NCBI RefSeq assembly: GCF_902859875.1
Contig: NZ_CADIKF010000019.1
Coordinates: 56,599-120,598, forward strand
Source of the DNA: Paraburkholderia solisilvae
GTDB taxonomy: Bacteria; Pseudomonadota; Gammaproteobacteria; Burkholderiales; Burkholderiaceae
DNA length: 64,000 nt
Direction of reading: 5' to 3'
Shown here: in pieces, positions 17,303 through 28,152 of the stretch
How the letters are laid out: each line of letters starts with the position of its first letter
Numbering within the stretch: the first letter of the stretch is position 1
The notes under the pieces: generated by a model
Told to the model about the DNA's origin: nothing
Seen by the model: the letters and a program-made list of their open reading frames with translations, nothing else
The model's database searches: none
Made by a program: the position numbers and the translations under genes

Positions 17303-18163
17303 ATGTTCGTCATGCTTTGGGCCGCCATTTTTCTCGCCATTCCCGCGACGGGGCTGATCGAGCGGCGCACGATCGGGGTGGCGCTGCTTGTGATCGGTTA
17401 CGGCGCGGCGCTCCTGTCCGGTTTGCTGGGCGCCGCGGCCGTCGCCGCGATCGTCGTGCTGCTGGCGCTGGCTTACGCGGTGCTGCCGCCGCGTAAGCCG
17501 GCGGTGCGCCGTGCGGCGCACGCGGTGTTTATCGTGCTCGGCGTGGCTCTGATCCTGCATTGGGTGCCGGGCTTTCACAACCCGCGCGTGATCGATGCGG
17601 AGCGCTTCACGGCGGATGCGCTGCCGTTCACGATGTACCTGAACCTCGACAAGCCGCTCGTCGCGTTCTGGCTGCTCCTGATGTTCCGCTGGGTGCGCGG
17701 CCCGCAGAACGCGACGCTGGCGCTTGCCGCGGGCATCGGCGGGTGGCTGCTTACCGCGGCGGTGTGCCTCGGCATCGCGTTCGCGCTGCGGCTCATCGTG
17801 TGGGAGCCGAAGTGGCCGGCCGATGCATGGCTTTTTCTGCTCAATAATCTGTTGCTGGTATCGGTTGTCGAGGAGGCGTTTTTTCGCGGCTATCTGCAAG
17901 GCGGACTCGCGCGTTTGCTCGATGGGCATCGATTCGGCAAGACGCTTGCGATCATCATCGCCTCCGTGTTGTTCGGCCTGATGCACTTGCCGAGCGGCGG
18001 TTGGCTGTGGGTGCTGTTCGGTGCGGTTGCGGGGCTGGGCTACGGGCTCGCGTACCGGTTCGGCGGACTCGCGGCCGCAGTGCTCGCGCATTTCGCGCTG
18101 AACGCAACACACTTTCTGTTTTTCACGTATCCGATGCTGCAGCCGCGCCTGCATGGCGCTTGA
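17303..18163 (+). CDS. CPBP-family intramembrane glutamic protease (CAAX/Abi type)
   Basis: 286 residues from the ATG at 17303, preceded by GCGGGGA. About eight hydrophobic membrane segments are visible. The CPBP/Rce1 motifs are complete: E-E-A-F-F-R-G around residue 192, F-G-L-M-H (catalytic His) and the terminal H-F-A-L-N-A-T-H. Relatives cleave prenylated CAAX proteins in eukaryotes; in bacteria they act in bacteriocin self-immunity or membrane protein quality control. No bacteriocin or peptide gene is adjacent, so the role here is open. An in-frame upstream extension to 17144 is possible but lacks a ribosome-binding site. Confidence 0.88.
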   Translation: MFVMLWAAIFLAIPATGLIERRTIGVALLVIGYGAALLSGLLGAAAVAAIVVLLALAYAVLPPRKPAVRRAAHAVFIVLGVALILHWVPGFHNPRVIDAERFTADALPFTMYLNLDKPLVAFWLLLMFRWVRGPQNATLALAAGIGGWLLTAAVCLGIAFALRLIVWEPKWPADAWLFLLNNLLLVSVVEEAFFRGYLQGGLARLLDGHRFGKTLAIIIASVLFGLMHLPSGGWLWVLFGAVAGLGYGLAYRFGGLAAAVLAHFALNATHFLFFTYPMLQPRLHGA

Positions 18164-18331
18164 CGCATCGTAGCCAGCAGCATGTCCGCCAGATTCGAGC
18201 CGCGGCGATCAAGGCCGCGGGCGCGACCGGGACCGATGCGCCGTCCGCTCGACGGCGCGCGTCCGTCCGCTGGCGCTCGAGCGCACGCGCAGGCGGACAT
18301 ATCAAGTCGACAAAGTGAGCAACCAGGTCGC

Positions 18332-20020
18332 TTACCCTTGCGCCGGATAAATCAGCCGGTTCAGCAGTTTGCGCACCATCGGCGCGAGTTCTCCGGCGGT
18401 GCATCCGGCCGGGCCGTCGCCGCGCGCGGTGAGTGCGTCCGCGGCGAGCCCGTGCAGATAGACGCCTGCCAGCGCCGCCTCGTAGCGCGGCAGTCCCTGC
18501 GCGAGCAGCGCGCCGATGATGCCGCCGAGCACGTCGCCGGTGCCGCCGGTCGCGAGCGCCGCATTGCCGGTCGGATTGATGGCGATGCGGCCGTCCGGCG
18601 CGGCGATCACCGTCCCCGCGCCTTTCAGCACGACCACACTCGCGAGGCGCTGCGTCAGCGCGCGCGCGGCGGCCAGCCGGTCGCGCTGGACGGTTTGCGC
18701 ATCGCAGGCGAGAAGCCGCGCGGCTTCGAGCGGATGCGGCGTGACGATCGCCGGGTCCTGCGCCCGCGTGCCGCGCGCCGCGAGCGCGGCGGCCAGCGCG
18801 GCATCGCGTGCAAAGAGGTTCAGCGCGTCCGCATCGAACAGCTTCGGCACATCGAGTTGCAGCACGTCGCGCAGCACGTGCGTCGCGCGTTCGCTGTCGC
18901 CCATGCCGCAGCCGATCGACAGCGCATCCATGCCGTCGAGCGGTAGCGTGTCGAGCGCATGCAGCATCAGTTCAGGGTGCGGCGGGTCGTAAGCCGGACC
19001 GCCTTTGCCGATCAGCGCGACATGCACCTTGCCGGCGCCCGTGTAGAGCGCCGCGCGCGCGGCGAGAATCGGCGCGCCGCACATGCCGGTATCGCCGCCG
19101 ACCACCGCAAGGCTGCCGAACGTGCCTTTGTGGGTCGCGAAGTCGCGCGGCGGGAAATGCGCGTCGAATAGCGCCGGCGCATTGAGCACCGCGCCGCCGT
19201 GCGCGAGCGCATCGACGCCGATCGGTGCGACCGTCACCTCGCCCGCGAGATCGCGGCCCGAACCCATGAAGAGGCCCGGCTTCGCGCCGATAAAGGTGAC
19301 CGTGTGGTTCGCGCGCACCGCGACACCGCCGTCGACGACATTGCCGGTGTCACTGTCGAGGCCGCTCGGCACATCGAGCGCGAGCACGCGACCGCGCGTC
19401 GTCGGCCCTTGGGCTTGCGTACGCGGCGCCGCATACGGCGCCGCGGCCGACACGCCTGCGTGACCGCGCTGCCCGGCGGCGCGCGCCGCGACGCGCTGCG
19501 CGAGTTCCGCGAACACGCCGTCGAGCGGCCGCGCGAGTCCGATGCCGAACATCCCGTCGACGATCCAGCCGTACGCATCGAACGAAGCGGGCGGCGTCGA
19601 CGTGATCGTGACGCCGGCTGCGCGCGCAACACCCAGCGCCCAGCGCGCATCGTCGGGCTTCACTTCGACGGGCATGCATACTTCGACCGCGACACCCGCG
19701 CGCCGCAATTCGGCTGCGACGACCAATGCGTCGCCGCCGTTGTTGCCGGGACCGGCGATCAGCAGCACTGGGCGCGCGGCGTCAGCGGCGGTGTCGTGCG
19801 CGATCTGCCCGGTGAGGAAACGGGCGGCCGCGGCGCCTGCACGGGCCATCAGCGTATGCGGCGGCAGGGTAGCGGCGGCGCCGCTTTCGAGCGCGCGCAG
19901 TTCGGCGACGGTGAAAAGCGGCAACGGGCGGTCATGCGGATTGACGAGCGTCGGCGCGGCAGCGGACGACGGCACGGACGGCAAAGCGGACGAAGACGCG
20001 GAAGACGGAGCGGCAGTCAT
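18332..20020 (-). CDS. nnr: Bifunctional NAD(P)HX epimerase/dehydratase
   Basis: About 562 residues from the ATG at 20020; an upstream in-frame start at 20083 is less likely. The N-terminal YjeF_N (NnrE epimerase) domain carries I-A-G-P-G-N-N-G-G-D near residue 90. The C-terminal ribokinase-like dehydratase (NnrD) domain carries A-T-G-G-T-G-D-V-L-G-G. The two activities repair hydrated, inactive NADHX and NADPHX: the epimerase swaps R and S forms and the dehydratase restores NAD(P)H using ADP. An Ala/Ser-rich stretch at the N-terminus and an extra low-complexity insert (roughly 195-220) between strands of the epimerase domain appear lineage-specific. Confidence 0.92.
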   Translation of the reverse strand: MTAAPSSASSSALPSVPSSAAAPTLVNPHDRPLPLFTVAELRALESGAAATLPPHTLMARAGAAAARFLTGQIAHDTAADAARPVLLIAGPGNNGGDALVVAAELRRAGVAVEVCMPVEVKPDDARWALGVARAAGVTITSTPPASFDAYGWIVDGMFGIGLARPLDGVFAELAQRVAARAAGQRGHAGVSAAAPYAAPRTQAQGPTTRGRVLALDVPSGLDSDTGNVVDGGVAVRANHTVTFIGAKPGLFMGSGRDLAGEVTVAPIGVDALAHGGAVLNAPALFDAHFPPRDFATHKGTFGSLAVVGGDTGMCGAPILAARAALYTGAGKVHVALIGKGGPAYDPPHPELMLHALDTLPLDGMDALSIGCGMGDSERATHVLRDVLQLDVPKLFDADALNLFARDAALAAALAARGTRAQDPAIVTPHPLEAARLLACDAQTVQRDRLAAARALTQRLASVVVLKGAGTVIAAPDGRIAINPTGNAALATGGTGDVLGGIIGALLAQGLPRYEAALAGVYLHGLAADALTARGDGPAGCTAGELAPMVRKLLNRLIYPAQG

Positions 20021-20180
20021 GGCAGCGTTCTGAGGCGCACTGGATGCGCGTCGGGAGGCGAGTAAGGGGGCCGCGGGCCGCATGGTTCACGAACGAACGA
20101 ACCTGCGCCGCGGCTGCGTCGATCCCTTATGGTAGTGGCAATGCGCGTACCCGTGCCGGCGGCGTGCGCGCACCCACGAC

Positions 20181-21482
20181 TTATTTCTGGAACCGCTGCG
20201 GCGCGAGCGCGGCCACCGTCTCCTGCGGCACATCCGGCGCGCGGCCGGACATCATGTCGGCGATCAGCTTGCCCGACCCGCAGGCGAGCGCCCAGCCGAC
20301 CGGGCCGTGCCCGAGGTTGACGAACAGCCGCGGATGCAGCGCATTGCCGGTCACGGGCAAGCCGTCCGGCGACAGCAGCTTGATGCCTTCCCACGGCAGC
20401 GCCTGCGAGATGCGCGCGGCGCCCGGCACCCAGTCGTGGGTTGCCTGGCCGAGCAGCGCGAGCGCTTCTTTGGTCAGCGGCTCGCCAAGCGGTTTGTCGG
20501 TTTCGCGCGCGCCTTGCAGCACCGCGCCGCCGGCGATGCGCAGCCGGTGGTTGCTGCGCGTAATCGTGATGCGCTTGACCGCGTCGATCACCGCCACGTG
20601 CGGCGCGAATTCTTCACGGGCGATCGGCGCAACGAGGTTGTGCAGCCGCAGCGGATGCAGCGGCAACGTCATGCCGAGGCGCTCGATAAGCGGCAGACTG
20701 CCGGCGCCGGCAGCGACGACGATCGCATCGGCGCCGATCACATCGACTTCGCGCGAGCGCACCGGGTCGCCGGGCCGCGGCGTGAGTTCGACGGCCGCGC
20801 GCTGGTTGTCGAGACGGATCGCGGTCACCTCGCGGCCGAACTGGAATTGCACGCCGCCTTGCGCATCGAGTGTCTGCTTGACGAGCTTGGCGAAGAGCGG
20901 GCAGTTCGCGGTGCGTTCGTCGCGAAACAGCACACCGCCCGCGAAGGGCGGATCGGCGGGCACCGAATGCTCGAACGCGACGCATTCGTTCGGCGACAGC
21001 ACGTGATGCGGTACTTCGAACTGACCCAACAGGTCGAGCGCCGGCTTGATCTGCGCCCATTCCTGCGCGGTGCGCACGAGGTAGAGCTGGCCGTTCGCCT
21101 GCTCGAACTCGAGCCCGAAGCGCGCCTCCATATCGGCCAGCGCGTCGCGCGCCGATTCGATCAGCGGCCGCAGCCGCGTGTATTGCTGCGCGAACGCGTC
21201 GGGCGCCTGCCACGCGGCGAGGCGCTTGACGAACTCGCGCGCCGCGCCGTTGAAGCCGGTCTTGCGGATGATGCCGTTTTTCGCGGCCTGCCGGTGCTGC
21301 ATGAAGGTGGGGCCGAACCAGACATCGAGCGGAGTGGGCAGCACGGTGCCGCCGTGGCCGTAGGTAGCGCCTTGCGCGACGGTCGCATGCCGTTCGACCA
21401 CGCATACCCGGTGGCCGGCCGCGCGCAACTGATAGGCGGTGGCGACGCCAACGATCCCGCCGCCGATGACAATGACATCCAT
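20181..21482 (-). CDS. FAD-dependent D-amino acid dehydrogenase (DadA family)
   Basis: 433 residues. The N-terminus is a dinucleotide-binding fold, [15 protein letters not shown], followed by the DadA-like V-V-E-R and the C-terminal FAD-contacting region [13 protein letters not shown]. DadA enzymes oxidise D-alanine and other D-amino acids to keto acids and pass electrons to the respiratory chain. No dadX racemase is adjacent, so the substrate may differ from the classical catabolic DadA. About 160 bases upstream of nnr on the same strand. Confidence 0.87.
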   Translation of the reverse strand: MDVIVIGGGIVGVATAYQLRAAGHRVCVVERHATVAQGATYGHGGTVLPTPLDVWFGPTFMQHRQAAKNGIIRKTGFNGAAREFVKRLAAWQAPDAFAQQYTRLRPLIESARDALADMEARFGLEFEQANGQLYLVRTAQEWAQIKPALDLLGQFEVPHHVLSPNECVAFEHSVPADPPFAGGVLFRDERTANCPLFAKLVKQTLDAQGGVQFQFGREVTAIRLDNQRAAVELTPRPGDPVRSREVDVIGADAIVVAAGAGSLPLIERLGMTLPLHPLRLHNLVAPIAREEFAPHVAVIDAVKRITITRSNHRLRIAGGAVLQGARETDKPLGEPLTKEALALLGQATHDWVPGAARISQALPWEGIKLLSPDGLPVTGNALHPRLFVNLGHGPVGWALACGSGKLIADMMSGRAPDVPQETVAALAPQRFQK

Positions 21483-21813
21483 GTTGTATTTCGTGTTGCC
21501 GGCAGGACGCGAGACGCGCCCGGTCTCCGTGCGCGCCGCGTGCAGCGCCGCGCTATGTGCGCTGGCGCCGCACCGGTCTGATGAAAGGCCGCATGATAGC
21601 AGTCAAACGGCGCGCGCCGCACAAGCGTTGGGCGGCGGGTCGACGGCGCAACGGTTGCAGATCGTCGGCGGATGGCCGGCGCCGTGGTGGCGTTCGCTCG
21701 CGCGCCGCCGCCGGCCGGTGCGCCGGCAACGAGGCCAGCTCGCCCGCACCGCCCCGGCGGAGCCGCTTTCGCGCGCGCAAAACATCGATGACCGGCCCGG
21801 TCGGGCAGGCCTT

Positions 21814-21830
21814 CCGGGTTATAATCCCGG
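21814..21830 (+). promoter_or_regulatory. Candidate purL promoter: perfect TATAAT inside a palindrome
   Basis: A consensus -10 TATAAT (21820-21825) is enclosed by CCGGG on the left and CCCGG on the right. No convincing -35 is found 17 bases upstream. The site is about 105 bases before the purL start. The palindrome could bind a repressor overlapping the -10. Confidence 0.45.
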
Positions 21831-21930
21831 ACTTCCCTTCGCCCCAACGTCGCTTGCGACGCGCGTGCCTGATCAACCCGGATCGGCGCACCGCGGGCGC
21901 CCCGACGTAACGTCCAGCAACGTCAAGTTC

Positions 21931-24900
21931 ATGGCCCACTTCTCGTGTTTTCCCGGCGCTTCGGCCCTCTCTGATTTCCGTCAAACCCGCCTGCTCGACG
22001 CGCTCACCCGCATCGACGCCAATATCGTCGGCGTGCGCGGTCAGTATCTGCACTTCGTCAATGCGCACACGCCGCTCACGGGCGAAGACAGCGCGAAGAT
22101 CGAAGCGCTGATGCACTACGGCGATCCGTTCGAAGCGGGTAGCGAGCGGGGCGCGACCGAGACGTTTCTGGTGGTGCCGCGCTTTGGCACCGTATCGCCG
22201 TGGGCGAGCAAGGCGACGGATATCGCGCACCACTGCGGCCTCACGCACGTGCGCCGCATCGAGCGCGGCATCGAATACACGGTGGTGCTGAAAAGCGGGC
22301 TGCTTGGCGTCGGCGGCAAGAAGGCGTTGGCGGACAGCGTACGCGAAGCCGTCGCGGCGGCGCTGCACGACCGCATGACGGAAAGCGTCACGCCGTCGCG
22401 CGACCACGCGATGCATCTGTTCGACGAACTGCCGGCGAGACCGCTGCTCACGGTCGACGTGCTCGGCAAGGAGAAGGGCGGCCGGCAGGCGCTGGAACGC
22501 GCGAATGCCGAACTGGGCCTCGCGCTCGCGGACGACGAAATCGACTATCTGGTCGATGCCTTCACGACGCTCGGCCGCAACCCGACCGACGTCGAATTGA
22601 TGATGTTCGCGCAGGCCAACAGCGAACATTGCCGTCACAAGATCTTCAATGCGCAATGGACGATCGACGGGCAGGCACAGGACATGTCGCTGTTCGCGAT
22701 GATCCGCAATACCGAGAAGCTCAACCCGCAAGGCACGATCGTCGCGTACTCGGACAACTCCGCGATCATGCAGGGCGCGCAGGCCGAACGCTGGTTCCCG
22801 CGCGCAGCGCAGCGCGATGGCGAACCCGCCGAGCGCTATGGGCGTCATGTAGAACTGACGCACACGCTGATGAAGGTCGAAACGCACAATCACCCGACCG
22901 CGATTTCGCCGTTCCCGGGCGCGGCCACCGGTGCGGGCGGCGAGATTCGCGACGAAGGCGCGACCGGCCGCGGCGCGCGTCCGAAGGCGGGCCTGACGGG
23001 CTTCACGGTGTCGAACCTCGAATTGCCCGACGCGCGTGAGACATGGGAAAACGCACGCGACGCCGCGCAGCCGGTCGCGCACCGCAACAGCGCGGATCAG
23101 CGCGGCGCGGACAGCGGATACGGCCGGCCGGATCGCATTGCGTCGCCGCTGCAGATCATGATCGACGGGCCGCTCGGCGGCGCCGCGTTCAACAACGAAT
23201 TCGGCCGGCCGAACCTCGGCGGCTACTTCCGGACCTACGAGCAGAACGTCGCGGGCCTCGTGCGCGGCTACCACAAGCCGATCATGATCGCGGGCGGCAT
23301 CGGCAATATCTCGGATGCGCATACGCACAAGCACGACCTGCCCGAAGGTTCGCTGCTCATTCAGTTGGGCGGCCCCGGCATGCGTATCGGCATGGGCGGC
23401 GGCGCCGCCAGCTCGATGGCGACCGGCACGAACACCGCCGAGCTCGATTTCGATTCGGTGCAGCGCGGCAATCCGGAAATCGAACGGCGCGCGCAGGAAG
23501 TGATCAACGCGTGCTGGCAACTCGGCGCGCGCAATCCGATCCTGAGCATTCACGATGTCGGCGCGGGCGGGCTATCGAACGCGTTTCCGGAACTGGTCGA
23601 CGGCGCGAACAAGGGCGCGCATTTCGAGTTGCGCAAGGTGCCGCTCGAAGAAAGCGGGCTCTCGCCGCGCGAGATCTGGTCGAATGAAGCGCAGGAGCGC
23701 TATGTGCTCGCGATCGCGCCCGCGGACCTCGCGAAGTTCGAAGCGATTTGCGAACGCGAGCGCTGCCCGTTCGCGGTGGTCGGCACCGCGACCGCGCAAC
23801 GCCAGCTGCAGCTGACCGACGAACAGGCGCACGACAGCGACGCACACCAGCCGGTCGACATGCCGATGGACGTGCTGCTCGGCAAGGCGCCGCGCATGCA
23901 TCGCGACGTGACGCGCGAGCCGGTCGCGCTGCCGCCGGTCGACGTGACGCACGTGTCGCTGGCCGATGTCGCCGCGAGCGTGCTGCGTCATCCGACGGTG
24001 GCGAGCAAGTCGTTTCTGATCACGATCGGCGACCGCTCGGTCGGCGGCACGACGGTGCGCGACCAGATGGTCGGCCCGTGGCAGGTGCCGGTCGCGGACT
24101 GCGCGATCACGACCATGGACTACGCGGGCTTTCACGGCGAAGCGATGACGATGGCCGAGCGCACGCCGCTCGCGGTGATCAATGCGCCGGCGTCGGGCCG
24201 CATGGCGGTCGGCGAAGCGGTGACGAATATCGCGGCCGCGCCGATTGCCTCGCTCGACAAACTGAAGCTGTCGGCCAACTGGATGGCCGCATGCGGCAGC
24301 CCCGGCGAGGACGCGGCGCTATACGACACGGTGCGGGCAATCGGCATGGAGTTGTGCCCGGCGCTCGGCATCGGCATTCCGGTCGGCAAGGATTCGCTGT
24401 CGATGCGCACGAAGTGGAATGAAAAAGGAAACGGCGGCGCCGCAAAGGAAGTGGTCGCGCCGGTATCGCTGATCATCTCGGCATTTGCGCCGGTCGACGA
24501 TGTGCGCAAGCACCTGACGCCGCAACTGCGTATCGCGGACGAGGCCGGCCACGCGCTCGACACCGTGCTGATCGCAATCGACCTCGGCCGCGGCAAGAAC
24601 CGGCTGGGCGGCAGCATTCTCGCGCAGGTGACGCAGCAGGTCGGCGATGCGGTGCCGGACGTCGACGATCCGCAGGATCTGAAGCGCTTCTTCGCCGCGA
24701 TCCAGGCGTTGAATGGCGCGGGCAAGCTGCTCGCGTACCACGACCGCTCGGACGGCGGCCTGTGGGCGACGGTCTGCGAAATGGCGTTCGCGGGGCACGT
24801 CGGCGTGTCGTTGAACGTCGATATGCTGGCGCTCGATGCGGGCCACGAGTTCGATTACGGCGACGCGAAGGATTGGGCGAAGCAGACCAGCGGGCGGCGC

Positions 24901-26052
24901 GACGATCGCACGCTGCGCGCGCTCTTCAGCGAAGAACTGGGCGCGGTCGTGCAGGTGCGCGCGGCCGAGCGCGACGCGGTGCTCGCGATGCTGCGCGAGC
25001 ATGGCCTGTCCACCTGCTCGCATGTGATCGGCAAGCCGAACGGAAATGACGCGCTCGAAATCTATCGCGACGCGAAGAAGATTTACGAGGCGCCGCGTGT
25101 CGAGTTGCAGCGTGCGTGGAGCGAGGTGAGCTGGCGCATCGCACGCCTGCGCGATAACCCCGCGTGCGCGGACGCGGAGTACGACGCGCTGCTCGACGCG
25201 GCCGATCCAGGCATCACGACTCACCTGAGCTTCGATCTGTCCGAAGACGTCGCCGCGCCGTTTATCGGCAAGGGCGCGCGCCCGCGCGTCGCGATTCTGC
25301 GCGAGCAGGGCGTGAATTCGCACCTCGAAACCGCTTACGCATTCGATCGCGCCGGTTTCGACGCGCACGACGTGCATATGAGCGATCTGCTCGCGGGCCG
25401 TGCGTCGCTGGCCGACTTCGCGGGCGCGGTCGCGTGCGGCGGCTTTTCATACGGCGACGTGCTTGGCGCCGGCGAGGGCTGGGCGAAGACGATCCGCTTC
25501 AATGCGCAACTGGCCGATATGTTCGCCGCGTTTTTCGATCGCAAGGACACATTCGCACTGGGCATCTGCAACGGCTGCCAGATGATGAGCAGCCTCGCCT
25601 CGATGATCCCGGGCGCGGATGCGTGGCCGAAGTTCACGCGCAACAAGTCGGAGAAATTCGAGGCGCGCTTCTCGCTGGTCGAAGTGCAGGCGTCGCCGTC
25701 CATCTTTTTCGCGGGCATGGAAGGCTCGCGTATTCCGGTCGCGATCGCGCACGGTGAAGGCTTCGCGGACTTCTCGCAGCAAGGCGACGCATCGCGCGTC
25801 GCGGTGGCGATGCGCTTCGTCGATCATCGCGGGCAGCCGAGCGAGCAGTATCCGTTCAATCCGAATGGCTCGCCAGCCGGCATCACGTCGGTCACGACGC
25901 CGGACGGTCGCTTTACCGTGTTGATGCCGCACACCGAGCGGGTGCACCGCACCGTGCAGATGAGCTGGGCGCCGGCGCAATGGTCCGCGGCACAAAGCGA
26001 CGGCAGTCCGTGGATGCGCGTGTTCCAGAACGCGCGCCGCTGGCTCGGTTAA
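21931..26052 (+). CDS. purL: Phosphoribosylformylglycinamidine synthase (large, fused form)
   Basis: 1373 residues, the single-chain proteobacterial form, starting at the ATG of M-A-H-F. It converts FGAR, ATP and glutamine to FGAM in purine synthesis. The synthetase half carries T-H-N-H-P-T-like [11 protein letters not shown] and D-R-S-V-G-G motifs. The C-terminal class I glutaminase carries G-I-C-N-G-C-Q, with nucleophile Cys1213, and the catalytic H-G-E region. Insertions of Asp/Gly/Arg-rich sequence (about 365-390) before the first conserved glycine loop are normal for this group. It is monocistronic, followed by a repeat-rich gap. Confidence 0.97.
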   Translation: MAHFSCFPGASALSDFRQTRLLDALTRIDANIVGVRGQYLHFVNAHTPLTGEDSAKIEALMHYGDPFEAGSERGATETFLVVPRFGTVSPWASKATDIAHHCGLTHVRRIERGIEYTVVLKSGLLGVGGKKALADSVREAVAAALHDRMTESVTPSRDHAMHLFDELPARPLLTVDVLGKEKGGRQALERANAELGLALADDEIDYLVDAFTTLGRNPTDVELMMFAQANSEHCRHKIFNAQWTIDGQAQDMSLFAMIRNTEKLNPQGTIVAYSDNSAIMQGAQAERWFPRAAQRDGEPAERYGRHVELTHTLMKVETHNHPTAISPFPGAATGAGGEIRDEGATGRGARPKAGLTGFTVSNLELPDARETWENARDAAQPVAHRNSADQRGADSGYGRPDRIASPLQIMIDGPLGGAAFNNEFGRPNLGGYFRTYEQNVAGLVRGYHKPIMIAGGIGNISDAHTHKHDLPEGSLLIQLGGPGMRIGMGGGAASSMATGTNTAELDFDSVQRGNPEIERRAQEVINACWQLGARNPILSIHDVGAGGLSNAFPELVDGANKGAHFELRKVPLEESGLSPREIWSNEAQERYVLAIAPADLAKFEAICERERCPFAVVGTATAQRQLQLTDEQAHDSDAHQPVDMPMDVLLGKAPRMHRDVTREPVALPPVDVTHVSLADVAASVLRHPTVASKSFLITIGDRSVGGTTVRDQMVGPWQVPVADCAITTMDYAGFHGEAMTMAERTPLAVINAPASGRMAVGEAVTNIAAAPIASLDKLKLSANWMAACGSPGEDAALYDTVRAIGMELCPALGIGIPVGKDSLSMRTKWNEKGNGGAAKEVVAPVSLIISAFAPVDDVRKHLTPQLRIADEAGHALDTVLIAIDLGRGKNRLGGSILAQVTQQVGDAVPDVDDPQDLKRFFAAIQALNGAGKLLAYHDRSDGGLWATVCEMAFAGHVGVSLNVDMLALDAGHEFDYGDAKDWAKQTSGRRDDRTLRALFSEELGAVVQVRAAERDAVLAMLREHGLSTCSHVIGKPNGNDALEIYRDAKKIYEAPRVELQRAWSEVSWRIARLRDNPACADAEYDALLDAADPGITTHLSFDLSEDVAAPFIGKGARPRVAILREQGVNSHLETAYAFDRAGFDAHDVHMSDLLAGRASLADFAGAVACGGFSYGDVLGAGEGWAKTIRFNAQLADMFAAFFDRKDTFALGICNGCQMMSSLASMIPGADAWPKFTRNKSEKFEARFSLVEVQASPSIFFAGMEGSRIPVAIAHGEGFADFSQQGDASRVAVAMRFVDHRGQPSEQYPFNPNGSPAGITSVTTPDGRFTVLMPHTERVHRTVQMSWAPAQWSAAQSDGSPWMRVFQNARRWLG

Positions 26053-26179
26053 GCCGGGAGGCCGGGCGTGCCTGGAAGCGGGTGCGCCTTGCCGTCAGCG
26101 ACGGGCCGGCGCTAGCCATGCGCCGCTAGCGATCCCGTCCTGCCAAACACGCTCACACCGCTAGCGCGCTGCGCGCGCG

Positions 26180-26464
26180 GCGTGACCCGTACATCGCGAT
26201 TGCGCCCCTATGCGTGCAGCGCCAACCACGCTGCGCAATTCACGCGTGGCTGCGCATGTAGCGCCAACCGTACATCGCCATCGCGCGCAGGCATGAGCAC
26301 AGGGCCAACTACTCAGCGCTACCCACGCGCGGTTCCGCGTGCTGCGGCGTTACCGTACACCGCCATCGTGCGCCGCCATGAGCGCAGCGCCAACCACGCA
26401 CCGCAACCCACGCACCGCAACCCACGCACCGCAACCCACGCACCGCTACCCGCGCACCGCCAGC
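26180..26464. repeat. Repeat-rich spacer with 14-bp tandem array
   Basis: The 393-base gap after purL (26053-26445) holds no gene. From about 26180 it contains scattered copies of AGCGCCAACCACGC and CGTACATCGCCAT. From 26395 the 14-bp unit CACGCACCGCAACC is repeated five times head to tail (26395-26464), the last two copies degenerate and running into the 3' end of the acvB coding region. Confidence 0.75.
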
Positions 26465-28152
26465 AGTGCGGCCTGCTTCTTCCAGCTCTCCACGATGTGC
26501 TTCGCGAGCTCATCGTAGCGTCCGCCAAAGTGATGATCGCCCGGCGTGCGAACCAGTTCGATGCCCGTCTTCGTCAGCGACGGGCACAACGTATCCTTCT
26601 CGCCTTCGCCGTACACGCACTGGATGATGGCGGGCGGCAGCTTCGCCAGTTCGGGCTGCACCGGCAGCGCGTTGTCACTCGCCGGCATGCCGAGCCAGCC
26701 GGTCACGCGGATCTGAAAATCGGCATCGGGCGCGAAGCCGAGCAGGGACACGAACGACACCTTCGCACGCAGCGCATCGGGCAGACGGTTGTACGCGAAC
26801 GGCAGCACGTCCGCGCCGAACGAATAGCCGACCAGCGCGATGGTGCGCGCGTGCCAGCGCGAGCCGTATGTTTTCAGCACACGGGCCAGGTCGTGGCTCG
26901 TCTGCGCGGGCGTCTTCTCGCTCCAGAAATAGCGCAGCGCATCCCAGCCGACCACCGACACCCCTTGCTTCTGCAACGATTCCGCGATCGTCTTGTCGAG
27001 GTCGCGCCAGCCGCCGTCGCCCGAGATCACGATGGCCAGCATGTCGGTCGGCTGGGCCGCCGGCAATTCGATCAGCGGCAGATCGGACACATCCTCTTCG
27101 TGCGAGGTGTCGGCGCGCAGATACGGCCCGGCCAGCGCCGCGAGGCGCGCCGCTTTTGTCATGCCGGCGCTGAATGTGCGATGCGCGGCGGAGGCATGCG
27201 CATTCGCCGGCGCCGCCGCGGGAATCGACGACGCGCCGTCGCTGCTGCTGCCGGCATTTCCATTGGCACGCGTCGCGCCTTGCGCCAGAAAGCCGGGCAG
27301 CCCGGTGCCGCGGCTCAACGTCGGATCGGCGGGGCACGGCGCGAAGCGCGGATCGAGCGTCTGGCCGGCATCGAGCGACACCGCGCCGGCGATCGTATTG
27401 GCCGGCGCCTGCGCGAGCGTGCGCTCGGCGAGCAGCGCGCCTTCGCCGGTGCCCGCCATGATCGGCGAGAAATAGCGGCTCGATTGCACCTGGCGCTCGA
27501 GTTGATGACCGATCTCCTCGGCGTCGCTGTAGAGCTTGTGGCAGTTTTCGCGCGTAGCGGTTGCGAGCCTGGCGGCGTAGCGCGACGTATCGACACCGAC
27601 GACGAACGCACCGTCGTGCGCGAGCGCATCGGCGGCCTGCTGGTCGGACGCCGCCCAGCCGCCGGCTTCGGAAAACAGCACGACGAAGCCGCGCATTTCG
27701 CCTGCGGGCTTCGTCACGGTGACGTCGCCATAACGGCCGCCGGCGACGGTCGCAACCGTCGCGACGGTGGTTTCGGCGTGGGCATACGACACAAGCGGCC
27801 CGACCGGCACGAGCGCAACTAGCGAGAGAAGGGCCATGCATGCGCGAAGCGCGAGGCGGCGGCGTGCAGCCACGCGGCGCGCGAGTGGCCCGATTGGCGC
27901 GAGCGCGGCGAACGCGAGGGCGAAGCCCGCGTGGTGTGCAGCGTGGCCGCTTGCAGCGATGCGGCGCGCAAGCGGCCTGATCGGCGCGAGCGCAGCAAGC
28001 GAGATATGGGCGAAGCCTGCTTGACGCGCGACGCGGCGGCGTGCCGCCATGCAGTGCGCAAGCGTCACAGTCACAGCCGCACCGCATCGACATGCAACCT
28101 CGACCGCGCCGTTCCAGCAACGCACGACGTGAGTCACAACCGCAGCCCTCAT
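26446..28152 (-). CDS. acvB: AcvB/VirJ-family protein (lysyl-phosphatidylglycerol hydrolase family)
   Basis: The reading frame gives 568 residues from an ATG that overlaps the mprF stop as ATGA, implying translational coupling. A second plausible start is the ATG at 27837, which begins an ordinary signal peptide (M-A-L-L-S-L-V-A-L ending A-H-A). The mature protein has a VirJ-like N-terminal domain and a C-terminal alpha/beta-hydrolase domain with the nucleophile motif G-Y-S-F-G. In Agrobacterium, AcvB hydrolyses lysyl-phosphatidylglycerol made by LpiA/MprF. The mprF gene immediately upstream supports the same role here, in the periplasm. The 105 residues before the second start consist largely of two extra degenerate copies of the signal-peptide segment. 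Confidence 0.88.
   Translation of the reverse strand: MRAAVVTHVVRCWNGAVEVACRCGAAVTVTLAHCMAARRRVARQAGFAHISLAALAPIRPLARRIAASGHAAHHAGFALAFAALAPIGPLARRVAARRRLALRACMALLSLVALVPVGPLVSYAHAETTVATVATVAGGRYGDVTVTKPAGEMRGFVVLFSEAGGWAASDQQAADALAHDGAFVVGVDTSRYAARLATATRENCHKLYSDAEEIGHQLERQVQSSRYFSPIMAGTGEGALLAERTLAQAPANTIAGAVSLDAGQTLDPRFAPCPADPTLSRGTGLPGFLAQGATRANGNAGSSSDGASSIPAAAPANAHASAAHRTFSAGMTKAARLAALAGPYLRADTSHEEDVSDLPLIELPAAQPTDMLAIVISGDGGWRDLDKTIAESLQKQGVSVVGWDALRYFWSEKTPAQTSHDLARVLKTYGSRWHARTIALVGYSFGADVLPFAYNRLPDALRAKVSFVSLLGFAPDADFQIRVTGWLGMPASDNALPVQPELAKLPPAIIQCVYGEGEKDTLCPSLTKTGIELVRTPGDHHFGGRYDELAKHIVESWKKQAALLAVRG
27791..28050. repeat. Triplicated ~87-bp segment over the acvB signal-peptide region
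   Basis: Three diverged copies begin near 27791, 27881 and 27966, each about 87 bp. They share GGCCCGA-T-GGCGCGAGCGC-like cores. In the acvB frame they encode three copies of a 29-residue block with the core A-L-A-P-I-x-P-L-A-R-R, V-A-L-V-P-V-G-P-L in the copy nearest the mature protein. The frame stays open throughout. Confidence 0.7.

Noticed and set aside
21553..23553. 666-codon minus-strand frame opposite the purL start
   Set aside because: Antisense shadow of purL; no family motifs or ribosome-binding site.
26395..26464. Tandem repeats considered as a CRISPR array
   Set aside because: Units are 14 bp and contiguous without spacers; no cas genes.
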